DNA from: Syngnathus acus
Lineage: Eukaryota; Chordata; Actinopteri; Syngnathiformes; Syngnathidae
Reading direction: 5' to 3'
Length of the DNA: 64,000 nucleotides
Assembly: GCF_901709675.1 (NCBI RefSeq)
Contig: NC_051103.1
Location: 2,403,501 to 2,467,500 of the forward strand
Shown: piece after piece, positions 21,901 through 35,200 of the stretch
Layout of the letters: every line of letters begins with the position of its first letter
Position numbering within the stretch: position 1 is the first letter of the stretch
Notes under the pieces: model-generated
Seen by the model: only the letters and a program-made list of their open reading frames with translations
Databases searched by the model: none
What the model was told of the DNA's origin: nothing
Made by a program: the position numbers and the translations under genes

Positions 21901-24756
21901 TTCAAAACGTCTTTTTTTTTTTTCCTTCCTAATAAAGGTAATTTTAGTTGGAGTCACCAGTTCATGGTCATTTACGACCATCAGTTCGATGTATTTGGTC
22001 TCGGTCTGCACTGTGCGTTGACCCCGGCGCACCTGCAGGGGACAAAGCCATTTGAAAGGGAGAAGAGGCAATCTTTTAAGGTTTTACACTTGGAGACAAA
22101 TAGAATAACAACTGACTTGTCGTTTTGATCGTCTCAAGCTGTTGGCAAGCCTCTTCCTCGCCTCCAGGGCAGACCAGTCGTCTCCATCCCGCCTCTTCCA
22201 GTCTGCAAACAAGATGGCAGGAGAGCAAGGGAGAAAAAAAAAAAAGAGAGGGCTTAGTCATCAGACGGGTCGGGTATTTTTGGTGCGCGGAGAAATCAAT
22301 AGCATAAGGGCCACGGAAGACGACAAATGGAGGGGGCGGATAGAAATTGAAGATGTCCAATGTCAATGCAGTCTTTACCATGTAACGAGAATAAAATGAT
22401 GCTGACTTGAGATTCTTCCTAAAACCCTGACCGGTTTAATTTGTGGGGGGGAATCGGTGACTTCCACCTTGGCGAGTTGTAGCCCTACCTGGGGGTGGAA
22501 ACGGGAGGAGGTCGATGCGAGGCATGCGATACACGACATGGTCCGCCTGCGGAGCAGAACAAAAAGAAAAGTTCGATTGGATTTGATGTAAATATCTCAA
22601 ATGTTATAAAAGCTTGTGTGAGGAGAGCCCGGCTGATGCATAATGAATTAACGGATCACTCAGCGGGCGGTCATAATGCATGGCGCATTGGAGCCGGGGA
22701 TGAATACTTTATGAAAATCTGACATATAAAGCCAAGGACACAACTATTAGTGGGGGGTGAAGGGCTGCTATTGATCCGCCTCCCTCGTCTGTGTAAGTGA
22801 GCTCCATTACCAAAGGAAAATTGAGCTCTTCCGCTCTGTCCTACCACTTTTCACTAGTGCACACAATCGCACCTCGCCAAAGTACCGCAGGGCACCTTAC
22901 AAAGACACCCCTCAGTTTCCAGTGGAAAATTCCAATGACAACTTTGAATGACTGAGAGGTGTTGGATGCCAATTCCATCAGGACTCACCTCGCCACCGCC
23001 CGCCGGTTCGATCCCGTAGGAGACGTTCCCGTCGGAGAACATCCCCCTTGGATGAGTGACACGCAAAATGCAGAAGGGTTAGGTCACGGGACTGGATGAT
23101 GGATGTGTGCAAAGTTTCTCACCACAGGCCGCGGCAGGTGGACACAGCCACCCAAGATCGGGGCAGCCCTCGCAAACGCCCGTGGTAGTAACAGTGTTCG
23201 CCTCCCTGGGAAAACAATCAACAAAGTCAAAAAACTGGAGGAATGCCATCAACTAAAATACATCCGGGACTAACTTGGGACAAGTGGGGGGCTGGAGCAC
23301 TTAGCCAGAGAGGGCTAATAAATAAACAGGGGGGGGGTTAGTGAAATTGCCTGACGAAGCACTCCTCGTTGAACTTGGAGGAGGAGATGCACGTTCTTCA
23401 TATAATGGACACCGGCCGGCAAGGGCAGAAAAATATCAAATTGTCATGCGCGGCGAGCCCTCACAAATCAGTCACAACACCTTGCCAGTGGAGAGGACGT
23501 GCATTTATTATTCCGTTTGTTGCCCTAATCTTTATTCATGATCATTCCACCATTTGAAATAATTTTTTATACACGCTGAAGCTCCTGCGTGTTTGGGTTT
23601 AACGCTGGGAAATAGAACCTATTTGAATTCCCCTCACGCCATTGCCGAGTAGAGCCGCTGTGGCTTGCTGCTGATTACCATGACAACCGTCCACTGATTG
23701 GTCAGCTACACTGTGGCGGAGAAACACGCGTTCGGCGACAGCGGGAAGACGCAGCTATTGTTTAGTTCTGTTCCGGAAAAAGGACGGAGAATAGGTGTCG
23801 TCGGCTATTTAGCGCATCCTGCTTGATGTCCTCGGCGAGAGGGGTTACCTTCATCTGCGACGGCTGCCCGTCCTCTTCAAAGTGTCTCTCCACATAGTCC
23901 GTCGACAGGAGGTGACTAGAGATGAGAGAAGGACAAAAACACCAGGGCCTCTTTCGTTTGATTATCGGGTATCACTTAACACAGTGTTAGCACCAGTGCA
24001 AATAACGTCAATCGTGGACACACGCCGTCACACCAAGGACACTCGGTCGAGTCGATGGAGTGACTTTACTTACTGGTTGAGTTCCAGGTCGAGGATAAAC
24101 GAGCTGCCAAAGGCCTCCACCAGGAAGCTACTCTGGGCCAGATGCACGGGCTGGCGGGAGTGCGAGAGAAACAGCAACAAAATACAGGCGCTACAGAATA
24201 TCTCTCAAATTAATCAAGTTTTTTGGAAAAATCAACAGTTTGCAATTTTTTCCTTATCATTGCAATTGTGATTTAATATGCAAGAATATGAAGGTCATGA
24301 TGGCGGGATAGGTTTTTAAGGCACCCACCAGCGCCCTTGTTGAGGAGTTTTGGACGCGGGTGTCGAGGTGGCTGTGGAGCAGCTCGTCCTGGGAGTGGAT
24401 CTGCTGCAGGAGCCTTTTGGGCTGCACGAGAACTTCAGTGGGGGGCTGCCAGCCCTCCCTCACACCTGCTAAGCCCATTAGTGTACTTTTTTAAATTTTT
24501 ATAACAGTGACAAATTAAGAATCTATCTGCAGGATTACAAAATAAAATACAACTTCACAGTCTTTAAAATAGTTGCCTAATAATAACAAATGCTTATTCG
24601 ACGCAACGGTTTTCAATCACAGGACCCGAAAGGAATCACATGGTAAGAAAAAAAAAAAAGAAATCCCATTGCAAATGCAATTCAAAAGCCACACTCACCC
24701 GACACGGAGCACCGCGCATACACTGCGGCGAACAGCAGCCATCTGACAGGACGCAT
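18959..24756 (-). CDS. adam11: ADAM11, catalytically inactive neuronal ADAM
   Basis: ADAM11 is a type-I membrane protein of the ADAM11/22/23 group, non-proteolytic, acting as a neuronal receptor or adhesion protein (LGI partners). Twenty-six coding exons join to 756 aa (human about 769), from the signal-peptide exon 24756-24699 down to 19001-18959. Order: signal peptide [14 protein letters not shown]; prodomain ([17 protein letters not shown]); furin-like RRSKR before the protease-like domain ([29 protein letters not shown]); disintegrin and cysteine-rich regions ([44 protein letters not shown]); EGF-like ([18 protein letters not shown]); transmembrane ([20 protein letters not shown]); short tail [14 protein letters not shown]. 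The zinc-binding HExxH is replaced by [10 protein letters not shown], as expected for this group. ADAM11 rather than ADAM22/23 is favoured by [21 protein letters not shown] and the dbf4b neighbour. One intron (21789-21701) uses a GC donor. Confidence 0.94.
22547..22988 (-). other. adam11 intron, no further feature
   Basis: Intron between the exons 23046-22989 and 22546-22489. I see no repeat or extra exon in it. A similar statement holds for the 643-bp intron 23206-23848. Confidence 0.5.
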
Positions 24757-25677
24757 GATGCTCACATAGTCCCCGCTGGTGTCCTCCTCGGTGCAGGCGC
24801 CGTCAAGTGAGCAAGCAGGAGGCGGGCAACAGGAGCGCAGCGCGGTGGTGGACGGTTGCCAGCCCGAAACAACGCGGTTCCCGTGGACACCGTTTGAGCG
24901 CTCTCAACCCACGCGCTGAAACTCATAGAAGAAAAACTAAATGGTTATTTCATCTTCTTCCATACGTGTCTGTTATCGTTTTGATGAGCGAAAAGGAAGT
25001 TCCCTGGAGTTCCTTGCGGGACCAGCTGGTGCAGTTTAGTATTTCAGCCACTTGGGGGCAGTAGAGAGGGGTCAATAACATGGCACATTAATAAAATGAT
25101 CATATTGTTTTCATCCACATCTGCTGTGATGTTATATTAAGGCAAATAGGCATGTTTACATCAGCCCACCCCTAACCCCAAATGTTTCACGCTCCATTGA
25201 ATCAGCCTTTAGATTGCAGGTAAATCATTTCTACACTCTTTGTCATTTGTTCTATTTTATTTCGTTTAAAAAAAATATATTTCAAAGCACGTGGAATTTC
25301 ACTTCACATTCAGCAAGAACATTTGGGCCCACCTACAAAGTGTTTTTTTTCCCCCCCTTCCCACGTTGATTCCATCCTGGAGGGAAGTGTGAGGGGCTCC
25401 ACTTTTCCCAGCACTTTGCATGTCTGACCATCAAGACAAGTTCAGTTGGGATCTGCTCCAAAGCACTTAGAGTAATTGAATAATGACCCTTTCAGGGGAA
25501 AAAAAAAAAGTGCGTGTTTCCAGACAGCTGCTCAAAGATTTATGTCAGCACAACAACATTGGGAGCAGTTTTGCAGATGACAAAAATAAACAGACATGAA
25601 CACACAGCTGTAAACACGTTTTACAAGACAATGCATGGGGTTCAATGAGTTCATAACAATGGTCCATCAAAGTGCAG
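24757..25677 (-). other. adam11 upstream region and dbf4b 3' UTR
   Basis: This 0.9-kb spacer should hold the adam11 promoter (next to 24757) and the dbf4b 3' UTR. A minus-strand AATAAA (plus tttatt, about 25256-25261) about 420 bp beyond the dbf4b stop is the best poly(A) candidate. No TATA box is obvious in front of adam11; the sequence just upstream of its ATG is GC-rich. Confidence 0.45.
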
Positions 25678-28600
25678 TCAGTGAAGTACCTCAACAATTT
25701 GCACCAGCGTCCTGGAGAATGTCGAGGGTTCCCCCGCAGGGGTGGCTGGCCGCAAGGCGGTGTGCAGCCGCGACTCGTAGCTGCTGTCGCTCATCCACAC
25801 GCACGGCCTGTGGATGAAGTCCGTGTCTGGCTCGCCCGCTGCCGCCGCGTCGCTCGGGCCCGACGGCGACCCGGTCTGCGCGGAGCCCAGGCCGGTCAGC
25901 AGCTCGCGGTCCCAGTCCGAGTCGGACGAGGCCGGGGAGAGGCGCGCTACGTCGGGGATCAGGGCCGGGTCGATACACACCGAAGTGGATTGTTGGAAGT
26001 CTTGGCTGGAGAAGCGTGACGGGATCTTTGGAGCAGGCGACCATCTTACTTCAACACTGTGACCCAACAATTTGAATGGAGAGAATTGTCTGTCTCCCAC
26101 GGGAGGACACATTAGAGAGCCTGCATTTGACTGCACCCCTTGAAGAGTCGTCCTCGCAGAAAAACACAGCTCAGCCTGCATAACGACGTGACCTTCCGAT
26201 CGTGAAATGTCCTTTTCTTCCATCCTTTTCCTTTTCCTGCAATCGCGGTCGCAGCTGGAATGGCGACGACGTTTTCGGGGGTTTGGAGTCGCCGGGTGAG
26301 ATTGCTTAAAAGGGCACAGGGTTTCCTTCACTTCTTCTGTATTGGACACTGCCACAGAAGGAAGCAAGGGGAAGGAGACAGGAAACGATTCAGACACACT
26401 TAGCATTGTCTCCATTTCACATTGATAATCTCCATCGGAGTTCTGAGGACTGAGGACAGGCGGTTCAGAGTATAAACTGCGGGTCTCCGTGTCCTCGGCG
26501 GAGAAGACTTGCGGGCTGAGGACCGGTGGCATGGAGTACGGGTCAATAGACAAATCTTCTGTAGCAGGGCAGAGGGAGCGTGCTGGAGGAAAATGGACTT
26601 GTGGCGCCATGTCCAAAACAGCCAAGGGCACAGTTGCTGCGTGGGTGAGGTCGTCGGGTTCGGGGCACGGGAGATCAGTGGACGTCGTGGCTGGAATCTG
26701 GACGGGATCTAGTTCCTCGGGTGATTTCACGAGCTGAAGAGGAGAATTCTGAGCAGGTGCGGGGAAAGATGATTGTCCTTTCAAGGCTTGAATTTCATGC
26801 TCCAACTCGGCGTCAGTCAGAAGCTCAAGTTCACAATTGGCCGGGATGGGCAGAGCAGTTGGGGGCCTAAAAAAAAAAAAAAAAAAAGTGAACAAATGAG
26901 CTGCAATTTCTTTCAAGTGACCGTGAGCGCAGCTCACCTATTGGGCACATCTTCAGCTTGCTCTGAAGGATGGAGGTCGAATGCGGGAAGCATTTTGCAC
27001 ACCAGCTGCTCCAAGACGTCATAATTGGAAGTCTCCGTGGCAAAGGCGCGATGCTGATCAGACTCCAAGTGCTGCAGGAAGACAAAGAAACACAAAGCGA
27101 ATCCCCCCCAAGTTCCAAAGAAGTCACAGAAAGGTTGAGGAGCAGATTCTCACCTCAGGTAGGTTGGTGAAGGAGCGAAGGCAACATTCACAGTAAGAGA
27201 TGCTCTTTTTGCGGGGTGGCCAAGGTGACAGGGTTTGAGATTTCCCCTTACTACCGCTTTCCACTTTGCTCTTTGGCCTGATGGGGGAAGCGACGAACCA
27301 AGACACAACCATCAGTACACGTTGACGGCGGAATTCATGGAGAGGTAAGCGAGCCAATTTGAAGGAGCAACCTGGATGGATTGTCTCCTTGCGCCGTCTT
27401 CTCAAAGCGAGGAGGGGGCGGCGACTCGAAGGGACTGAATCGGCCCAAGTAGTACAACGAGGGGAGGCTCATCGACTGCATATTCAAGGACTTGTACTTC
27501 CTGTTTACATCAAACAACGCCAATTATTATTATTATTAATTATTATTAGTTATGACCGTGTAGACTTTTTATATCCACCGTGCACTCACCTGCTGACATC
27601 TTCAATTTTGAGGTAAGGCAATCGCAGAGGCTTAGCTGTCAAACAGAAAATACATAACGTTCAAGCAGATGACATCTCGTTTGACAGTATTGCAACATTT
27701 AGCTCAACTAGACGAACCTTTGACAACGTGACAAGACGACTGCTTGGTGGAAGTCCTCTGCGGAAAAGGCACACATGCAGTTGAGGTTCCGCCACTATTT
27801 CTCTCTCTTAGTACCTAATTCCGTTTGAAGTTGCTCACATGATTTTCCTCTCTTACCTCTGCTCGGCTGGATTTCACGACTGGCTCGCTGTTTAACTTCT
27901 TCAAGTAAATAAGAACATCTGCGGTGACATTAAGGACTTTTGACATTTGGAGGCCTCAACCTGGAAGATGCCTAAGCACTGGCACTCGCCATCTGCGGGC
28001 GCTGACGTTCACTTCATCAAATTGCATTGCACTCATTTGGGGTGGCAAAAGGAAAGGATACCATCCACATGGACAATGTGAACGCCCCACGTACGGGCGT
28101 TAGTCAACACGCTGCTCGCCTGCAGTCGCTCCTTCAAAACAGAATCAAAATGCATTTCTGTTCAGGAAAAAAAAAAAAAGTCTGCAGATGAGCGACTTAC
28201 ATTGTTGCGAATGGCTTTTTCAAGCAGGGCTTTTCCTCGGCTGCCGCAAGCCTGGAGGAGACAGTTGGAGAGTAGGAGTGGATCAAAACATTGACAGCGT
28301 ACCGATTAACTGATACATGTGGCGAGGGACCACATTTCTGTCAGGCGCATTAATAAATGATCCGCGTAATACGTACCACTGGCCGAGGAGTTGGCGGTCG
28401 CCGCTCACCGCCTTCAAGAACACTTTCTTGCTGCTTGACGGGCCGCTGAGGCTCATCGCTCCCCCTTTTGCATCCTGTGAGCTTTTTCTCCTCAGAGGCT
28501 TGTTGACTTCCCGTAACCACAAAGCTCACGTCTCTGTGAAGGAAGCTCTCTACGCTCTTTGGAAAGAAGAAAAAGGTTCCGTCAGTTCCTGTGCGACTAA

Positions 28601-28754
28601 CACAGAAAGGCACAAGACCTACCCCTCCGAGAAGAGATATAGCTTCCAAAAGCAGGGCTGCGGGACGTTTCTTCACATTGTCCAGATAGAAGGTTTTCCC
28701 TTCTAGCTTCTTATTTCCAGGATGAAGATTTCCTAACAATCCTGGCTGCAGCAT
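25678..28754 (-). CDS. dbf4b: DBF4B, regulatory subunit of CDC7 kinase
   Basis: DBF4-type proteins bind and activate CDC7 kinase, which phosphorylates MCM helicase at replication origins in the nucleus. Eleven coding exons join to 718 aa: 28754-28623, 28556-28377, 28251-28201, 28131-28062, 27918-27857, 27757-27718, 27635-27590, 27500-27372, 27277-27154, 27071-26938, 26866-25678. Seen: N-terminal BRCT-like motif N (GKTFYLD, LLGGSVESFLHRDVSFVVTG, SRGKALLEKAIRNN, LTNARTWGVHIVHVDD); motif M (LRLPYLKIEDVSRKYKSL, FSPFESP); the DBF4-type zinc finger (ISYCECCLRSFTNLPEHLES followed by DQH); and a long low-similarity C-terminal exon of about 396 codons with a basic patch (RKRRRHSSCDRDCRKRKR). DBF4B is preferred over DBF4 by LTNARTWG, KAIRN and the adam11 neighbour (human DBF4B-ADAM11), but the paralogue call is less sure than the family. 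Confidence 0.88.
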
Positions 28755-29139
28755 GATATTCCTGTTGGTGCAGGGTTAACATAGAAAACGGTTCACATAA
28801 CCAATAAGAAAACATGTTAACAAGTATGATCTCTTAGCATCAAAATAGCTGTCATATTTATTTTCAAACTTGTTTTGGGTGCATACGAGTGTGTTGGATA
28901 TTAATGGTATGTTGTTTAAGACCAGATAAAAGTGATAAATGATTAAACAGCGTAAAAGTATCATATTAATACGACAAAGGCAGCCGGCTGCTAGCCAACT
29001 GCTAGCTTACAGAGCGGCTACTTAGCTTGTTAGCTGCAACTTCGACTAACCAAATCGTCAGGTTCACTGGATGTAAAGCGCTGTGTTGGACTCACATGTC
29101 TTTCGTGTCACCACGAGGACTGAAATTCGCCTTACTTAC

Positions 29140-29275
29140 CTCTGTGAAGTTTTTAATGGAAGATTTCTGCTTTCGTTAAGGGTTCCTAACAGTAGACGGA
29201 CACTCCAGCTACCGCCGATTTTTTTGAAAACACCGGCGGAGAACGAGTCACTTCCGGTAAAATGTTGCATTTGAG
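29140..29275 (-). promoter_or_regulatory. dbf4b: dbf4b non-coding first exon and ETS-site promoter
   Basis: On the minus strand a strong donor (CAGAG|gtaagtaagg, exon end 29140) would splice a 5' UTR exon to the ATG exon. Just upstream lies ACCGGAAGTGAC (plus 29247-29258), a consensus ETS site typical of TATA-less housekeeping promoters. The start of transcription is probably within 29200-29260 (inference). Confidence 0.5.
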
Positions 29276-32200
29276 GGCCTCCTACAAAATAGTAATTTCA
29301 CAACTTCGAAGGTGACATGGAAATAGAACTGTCTGTATTTTTCTTGGTTGACTTTAGTTGGTTTGTGGGCAAATTTGGATTTCCCATTTGGAGAACTGCC
29401 CAACGTCAACAAGAGTTGATTAATTTGCCAACTTTATGGGAAATAATTTGGGAAATAATTTGTAAGTTCATATGCACACGGTTTCAATGTAAATTTTTTA
29501 CAGATGTGTATATATGTGTATATATTTTATATATTAAATCACTGTTGAGAAACACTGATTAAAGTATCTAACGCGTGACTCGTGCTCCAAAAGTGCAATT
29601 GAATATGAAATGCACATATCAAAAAGGCCGCTCAATAAAAGCAACGCATTGCAATCCAAATGGTGCTTTTTTAACGGAGCCGTTGACAGATTAGCGCAGC
29701 TTCCAGCGGGTGACGCCGATGCGAGTTGACGTGGACCAAACCCGCAATGTCCCAGAGCCATCTGCGCCTGTCAGCTTGGCCGACATCAGTGGCGCAGTCT
29801 CCACACGGCCGTGACACATGTCACAAACTTTTACATGTCTGCTCTTTTTCGGCACAGTGCTGCTGGGAAACGTATAAAAATCGTTTTTGCCAAAGAAGCT
29901 AACGAGGTTTCTCAAATTGAAGCGGAGGCCGTAACCGGATAAGCATATTGACATACGCTGGGTATTTAATTGATACGTGCTGGTAATGTCTAGTCTGGGA
30001 ATCCCGACTCATCACTGTATCAGCAATTTAGTGTGATCGGTCGGCCGAGTGCATTTCTGAGGCGGAGCAAACCTGAGCAAATAGAGAGCGAAACGAACCA
30101 ATCGGCAGAGACCGGACCATCCGGTCCGGATGTGATCTGGCAACCCGAAAGCCGCCCCCCCCATATCGTTCTAAATAAATCCTGCCAGGAATAATGAAGC
30201 AAGTCAGCGATATTGTGGGCTGCGTTGGATATTTGAGGTGATTGCGGTTACTCGGCTGACGTGAACTTTGAACCCTCTCCGATCAGCACTTTTGGCAAGG
30301 CAATCCATCATGGTGCTTTTACTGTCATGAGGAGGGAGGGAGGGGTGGCGTCTGCAGCTGCGAGTCAGCGGCTAAGCGGCGCTGCTTAAAGGCAATCATG
30401 TCAGTCCGCACAGGCCACCCGTTCCAAAGTGGACCTGACGGGCCGTGTGGGAGCGTCACACACCACGACATTTGTGAAGGCTTACCATGAAATGATGGAA
30501 TGTTAAAGAAATCCAATGGAAAGTCAAAGGACAAATGGATTTTGCATCCATCCAATGGACATTGTGCTGCTCTTCTGGTCTATGTGCCTTGGCCACCTGG
30601 GGGCAGTATAAGACAGACATACAGTCAGCTTTTCTGCCAACCGGAGATATTCTCCGCAGAGGATCAAGAAAATGCCGGCCTGTGTGCATTGTTATCTGAA
30701 GCCTGAAATGTGTATTGCACCGCTTGTGTTCAAAGATGTTGTTTGAGAGTGGACGCCGCGAGGAGGTGGTGGCGGCAGCGTGCGTGCTGACAGGAAGCAG
30801 AGACAAGGACAGAGATACTGGTGTCGTGTTAGTGCCCAGCGTGTTCAAACGTGACGCTAAGGACGCTAAGCTAACTTGACAGCACCTTCTCGTCCACGCT
30901 TCCCTCTCGTGGTACGCGGCGGGCCCGCTCTGTCATGGCGGCAGGACGCGGGCCACCCGGCCTGCGGACAGCCAGCCCCCTTCAACGTGCGTCTGGTCAC
31001 CTCGTGTGCTCATTTCTTCCGATAGGCGAGCTACTCGAGGTGATCCGAACACTGCAGAAAGAGGAGCTGTCACTTCACCTTCACGTCGAAAAGTGATGAG
31101 CTTAACATGGACATCACGTTAGCTCCTCAAAGGCAGACAAACGGGGGAGCTTTCCTACTAATTAGGCTGTGTTGCTTTTGTTTTTGTTTCCTATTGACTT
31201 TTTTTCTTGAATTCCTCCAAAGATATAAGATGTCACAGACGGTGGGCCTCTAGCGTGACTGACTGATAGACGGACAGACTGTCATTCTCCGAGGTCACCT
31301 CAAATACCAATCACACACAATGGTATGGACCTGAAAGTAACAAAGTCCCAAAAAGTGCGTGGCGAAATGTCCTGACAGGCGGAGGTTTCACTAACACTGA
31401 CGCAAGCTAATGAGAGAGCCAGAGGTGAAGCCCACGTCGACCCGTCGCCTGGCGTCGGGCGCCGCTGATTGATGCGCTCCGGTCAAATGAGGCAGCAGCC
31501 TGAGTGATTTGACACTCGTGTGGCAGTGACACACGCTAACGCTCATCGGTGTTGATGGGCCCCGGTCGCCGGGGCCCGCCCGCCCCACTTATTTTTAATC
31601 CCTTGTTCTTTTTTATTCCTGCCTCGGCTCTTCTCGCTCGTCTCCTTGCCACTTCCGATCAGGGTCGGGGAGATGGAAGCCCTCAAGTGCTCGCTTATTA
31701 AGCATCGGGAGACGAGACGAGATGAAAGTAATAACTGGAAGGCGGCGGCCGGCGACCGGGTGGGCTTTCCACCGTCTGACCAAATGTTGGCTTCAAAATA
31801 CACATTGGCGAGCATTTGGACTTTTACGCGACCTGCGGTGTTCTCATTTTCTATATGTGTCTTTTGTACTTGAGTTGCGTGCCTCGAGGTAAAAAAGAGC
31901 GAAAGTTGTAGCGCTGGTAAGTCAAGCAGCCGCGTATCATGGTGCGATCTGCGTGGCGCTGGCAGGGCCGGGCCCTGACAAAGCTAATTAGAATGGGACA
32001 TGATACAGCACTCACAGCGCATTACGTGCTCGGCTGACAGCGTGACAGCGGCGCAGCTGAGCGACGACAAGGAAGACGACCGAGAGTACACCGCCGGCAG
32101 TGACGATAACTGTCGGACGCGTCGCCAATATGCGTCTCGTCAAGATGGAGAGCTGTCACCTTTTGTTAGTGTGTGCAGCCGGCCTGCTTATTTGTGTACA

Positions 32201-35200
32201 CAGAGGCTCTCGCTATGAAAATAATGAAGAAAGCAAAGTCCAACCTAGCTCAAATAAGAAACTGTCGACAGTCGGTTGCCACAGCTTGTTTGCAGAGTTG
32301 GTGCTGCTAAGTGAGAAGAATCCAACAGGTGGCGTAAGACTCCTGCAACAACTCAGCCGGCCTCATTTTCATCTTTAAGCACCTTGAATGAAAAACAAAT
32401 GATGACATCGACTTCAGCTTCTACATGAATATGCACTTAATATACAACATAACATATAATATTCAAAAGTTTCCTCACAGAGGTGCAATAAAAAAGACAA
32501 AATAGCAAAAACAGACAACCAAAAAGAGCCCACAAAAACATATCATCAAACTTTAAAGGCAATTTTGAACAGCAACATTTCGATGCATGCCAACTTGGGC
32601 AGCAAGTTTTTTTTCCCACCCTAAAGAACTTGCAATAGTGAGAAAATCCTCATGACAGTGCTGAGGTGGACGCTGAGACTTCAGGCATGCAAAATAAATC
32701 TCCAAATGAAATGTTTAAATTGTGTAGCATGTTAATAATATTGGGCCAAATTCGTATTTTAATGTTTTTTTTATTTTGCTACTTTGTATAAAAAAGTGAG
32801 AAGCAGCGGCCTGGAGTAATACACACCAGCATGCGTTGACAACGCTGTGTTTCATGTCTCTGTCACCTGAGACCGAGAGGCAGGCCTCACAGAGCCAGGA
32901 CCGCATCCAACACTCACGCAGCGGAGGTGTGGGCAGATGAAAGCGCTCTGCCGAGCGGGGTGGGGCACCGGGGGGGGATCATTTCATTTCAGGCATCCAA
33001 AAACAAGTCTTGTTTTCATTTCTACGCAGCGGCGCTCTGCCTTTTGTTTCTGATAAGATGTATAAATGATGAGCTGCCTGACAAAGTGAGGCAAAGAGGT
33101 GGCGGGGTGTGGGGGATGAGGAAAGGGGGGCCTCAGGCGGCGCATCAGTCATGCTAGCCCTGTCAGCAGGTAACTGATGGGGGCCCTACAGGCACAAAAA
33201 AACCTTTTAAGCAAAAGAGGGGGCGGAACTGAAGCTGTTGTCGGCTGACTCTTTTTTAACGGACTCTTTAAAGCTGCCGCTCTCAAAATGGGGTCCCCCG
33301 GGGGCCCGCGAGCCACAACTAGGAGGTAGCCTGTAATAATGATCATTTAGGAAAAGTGCACTGTGTGATATAAAAACAAAAAAAAGCTCCTTATAAGCTT
33401 ATCTCTGATACGCAGGATGAAGAGCAACGTTGGCAAACGATTGACGGCTGGCTGAGTCATTCAACATCAAAACACTGGCACACGTTGAAATTGGAAAAAA
33501 CATTTTGAAACAATTGCATCATGCAAGATTTTTGCTCTGGCGAATTAGAAGGGGGGAAAAAACATTCGTTAATTCAAGTTGACATGTTTGATATTTTCAT
33601 TGTGTATTTTGGGTCACTTTAGAAAAAGTCATCAAATAATGCCATATATTTTTTTTTTGTAAGGGTTAAAAATTGCTGCAAATCGATGGCGTCATATAAG
33701 TGTTGTGAAAGAATTCCCATCGCTCGACCAGGCCCACAGAGGATGATCTCACCGCGTGAATAAATCTCTTTTTTATGTGCTTTTGAACGCAACGTTTAGC
33801 TTTATGGTTCTGTTTTGCTTTCGTCTCGCTGCTCTCGGAAGCATCGATCTACGTCGCAGGCCAAGATTGACTCCGCAAATGTGTGACTACTACGACAGAT
33901 CTCGAGACCAAATTTCGCCTTACGGTGACGAGCCGAGCGTCGTCTATACGCAATGGAAGTTTAGTGGTGAAAGCTAGCATGATCCAAAATGAAACATTTT
34001 TATCTTTTGCTTGAATGTGAGAAGTTCTGCTACAGTGTAAAAAGGATGTAATTATATTTCCAGGTAGGGGCGGGTGTTGATGGAGCACCTTCTGCACCAC
34101 AATTACCAAAGTGTCGGCATTAAACTGATGAACGAGTGCTTTATGTGTAGGAACTGCTGAAATTTTAATATGGCTCTCATTAGGCACTGCCAGAATGTCT
34201 TTGCGATGGCACCGTTCCAAGGTCACGCCAGAGGCTCAGAAAAATAAAACATGAAGATAAATTGAAAGCGCCTCCATCCTATTGACGAGAAGCAAATAAA
34301 AAACACCTAAAATGTTTGAAAATAAAAAGCGCAAAAAAACCCCAATAAAAAATGGATTCCGCAAATGTATTGAATTAAAAAGGAAAAAAACGCACTGAAG
34401 CGGCCAATGTGGCGCCAGACACGTAAAGTTAAAATAAACATCAAATAATAATGTTTTTGATTTTATTTGATATTTGATGATAAAATTCTGGCCCTTGACC
34501 GCCGGCCAGTCGGCCGGCGCACGGCTACCCATCAGCCCTCCAACAACAATAGCGGCTAACGCCATCATTCATGACACATTGTATAAACAGTGTAAGCCAT
34601 CAGTGGTGCCAATCAACGTGATTGATTGCGGGCCGCCTCGAGAGAGGAGTGACGCGTCAGGAAAAAGTTGTTCTTTTCCTTTTTCTTTTTTCTTCTTCTT
34701 CTCCCAAGCAGCACATTGGAGGGCTGCCACAGAAAGCGGTGATTAATGTGCTCTCCACGGGTAATCCCACACCCCGGGCTAATGAAGGAGGAATCTATCA
34801 CGGGGCAGATGTCACCGTGACAGCGCTCCAAGTAGCTGGGAACAATTTAGTTTCTTTGCCGTAATTGTTCCTGAAAAGTCCCGATGTGTCGGGAGTGAGG
34901 AAAAAACACGATGACGCTTCAAAGTACAAGCGCGTCCGACTGCATCATTTAGCGCTCATGTGGCAAAAAAAAATCAATGTTGACCTCTGATCACAAGGGA
35001 TGTACATATGGCTAGCTCGCAAGAAACTAGCGTGGCAACGTCAAATACAAGAGCGCTAACGTCAACAACCACATTTTTATTTTTGTCATCAAATGGAAAG
35101 TTTTATTGCCGTCAAATATGAAAGCGTTTACAACATTGTCAGCAAGGCCGTAATAAAACTAACGACGCGCCGCAAAATCTGCCTGTTGATTAGTCGTCAC

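Noticed and set aside
25691-26044. 117-aa minus-strand frame in dbf4b last exon
   Set aside because: Overlaps the real frame (25678-26866) in another phase; the real one joins the upstream exons.
33275-33320. Possible hAT-like end (ggggtcccccgggggcccgcgag)
   Set aside because: Only one end is suggestive; no matching inverted end or target duplication was found nearby.
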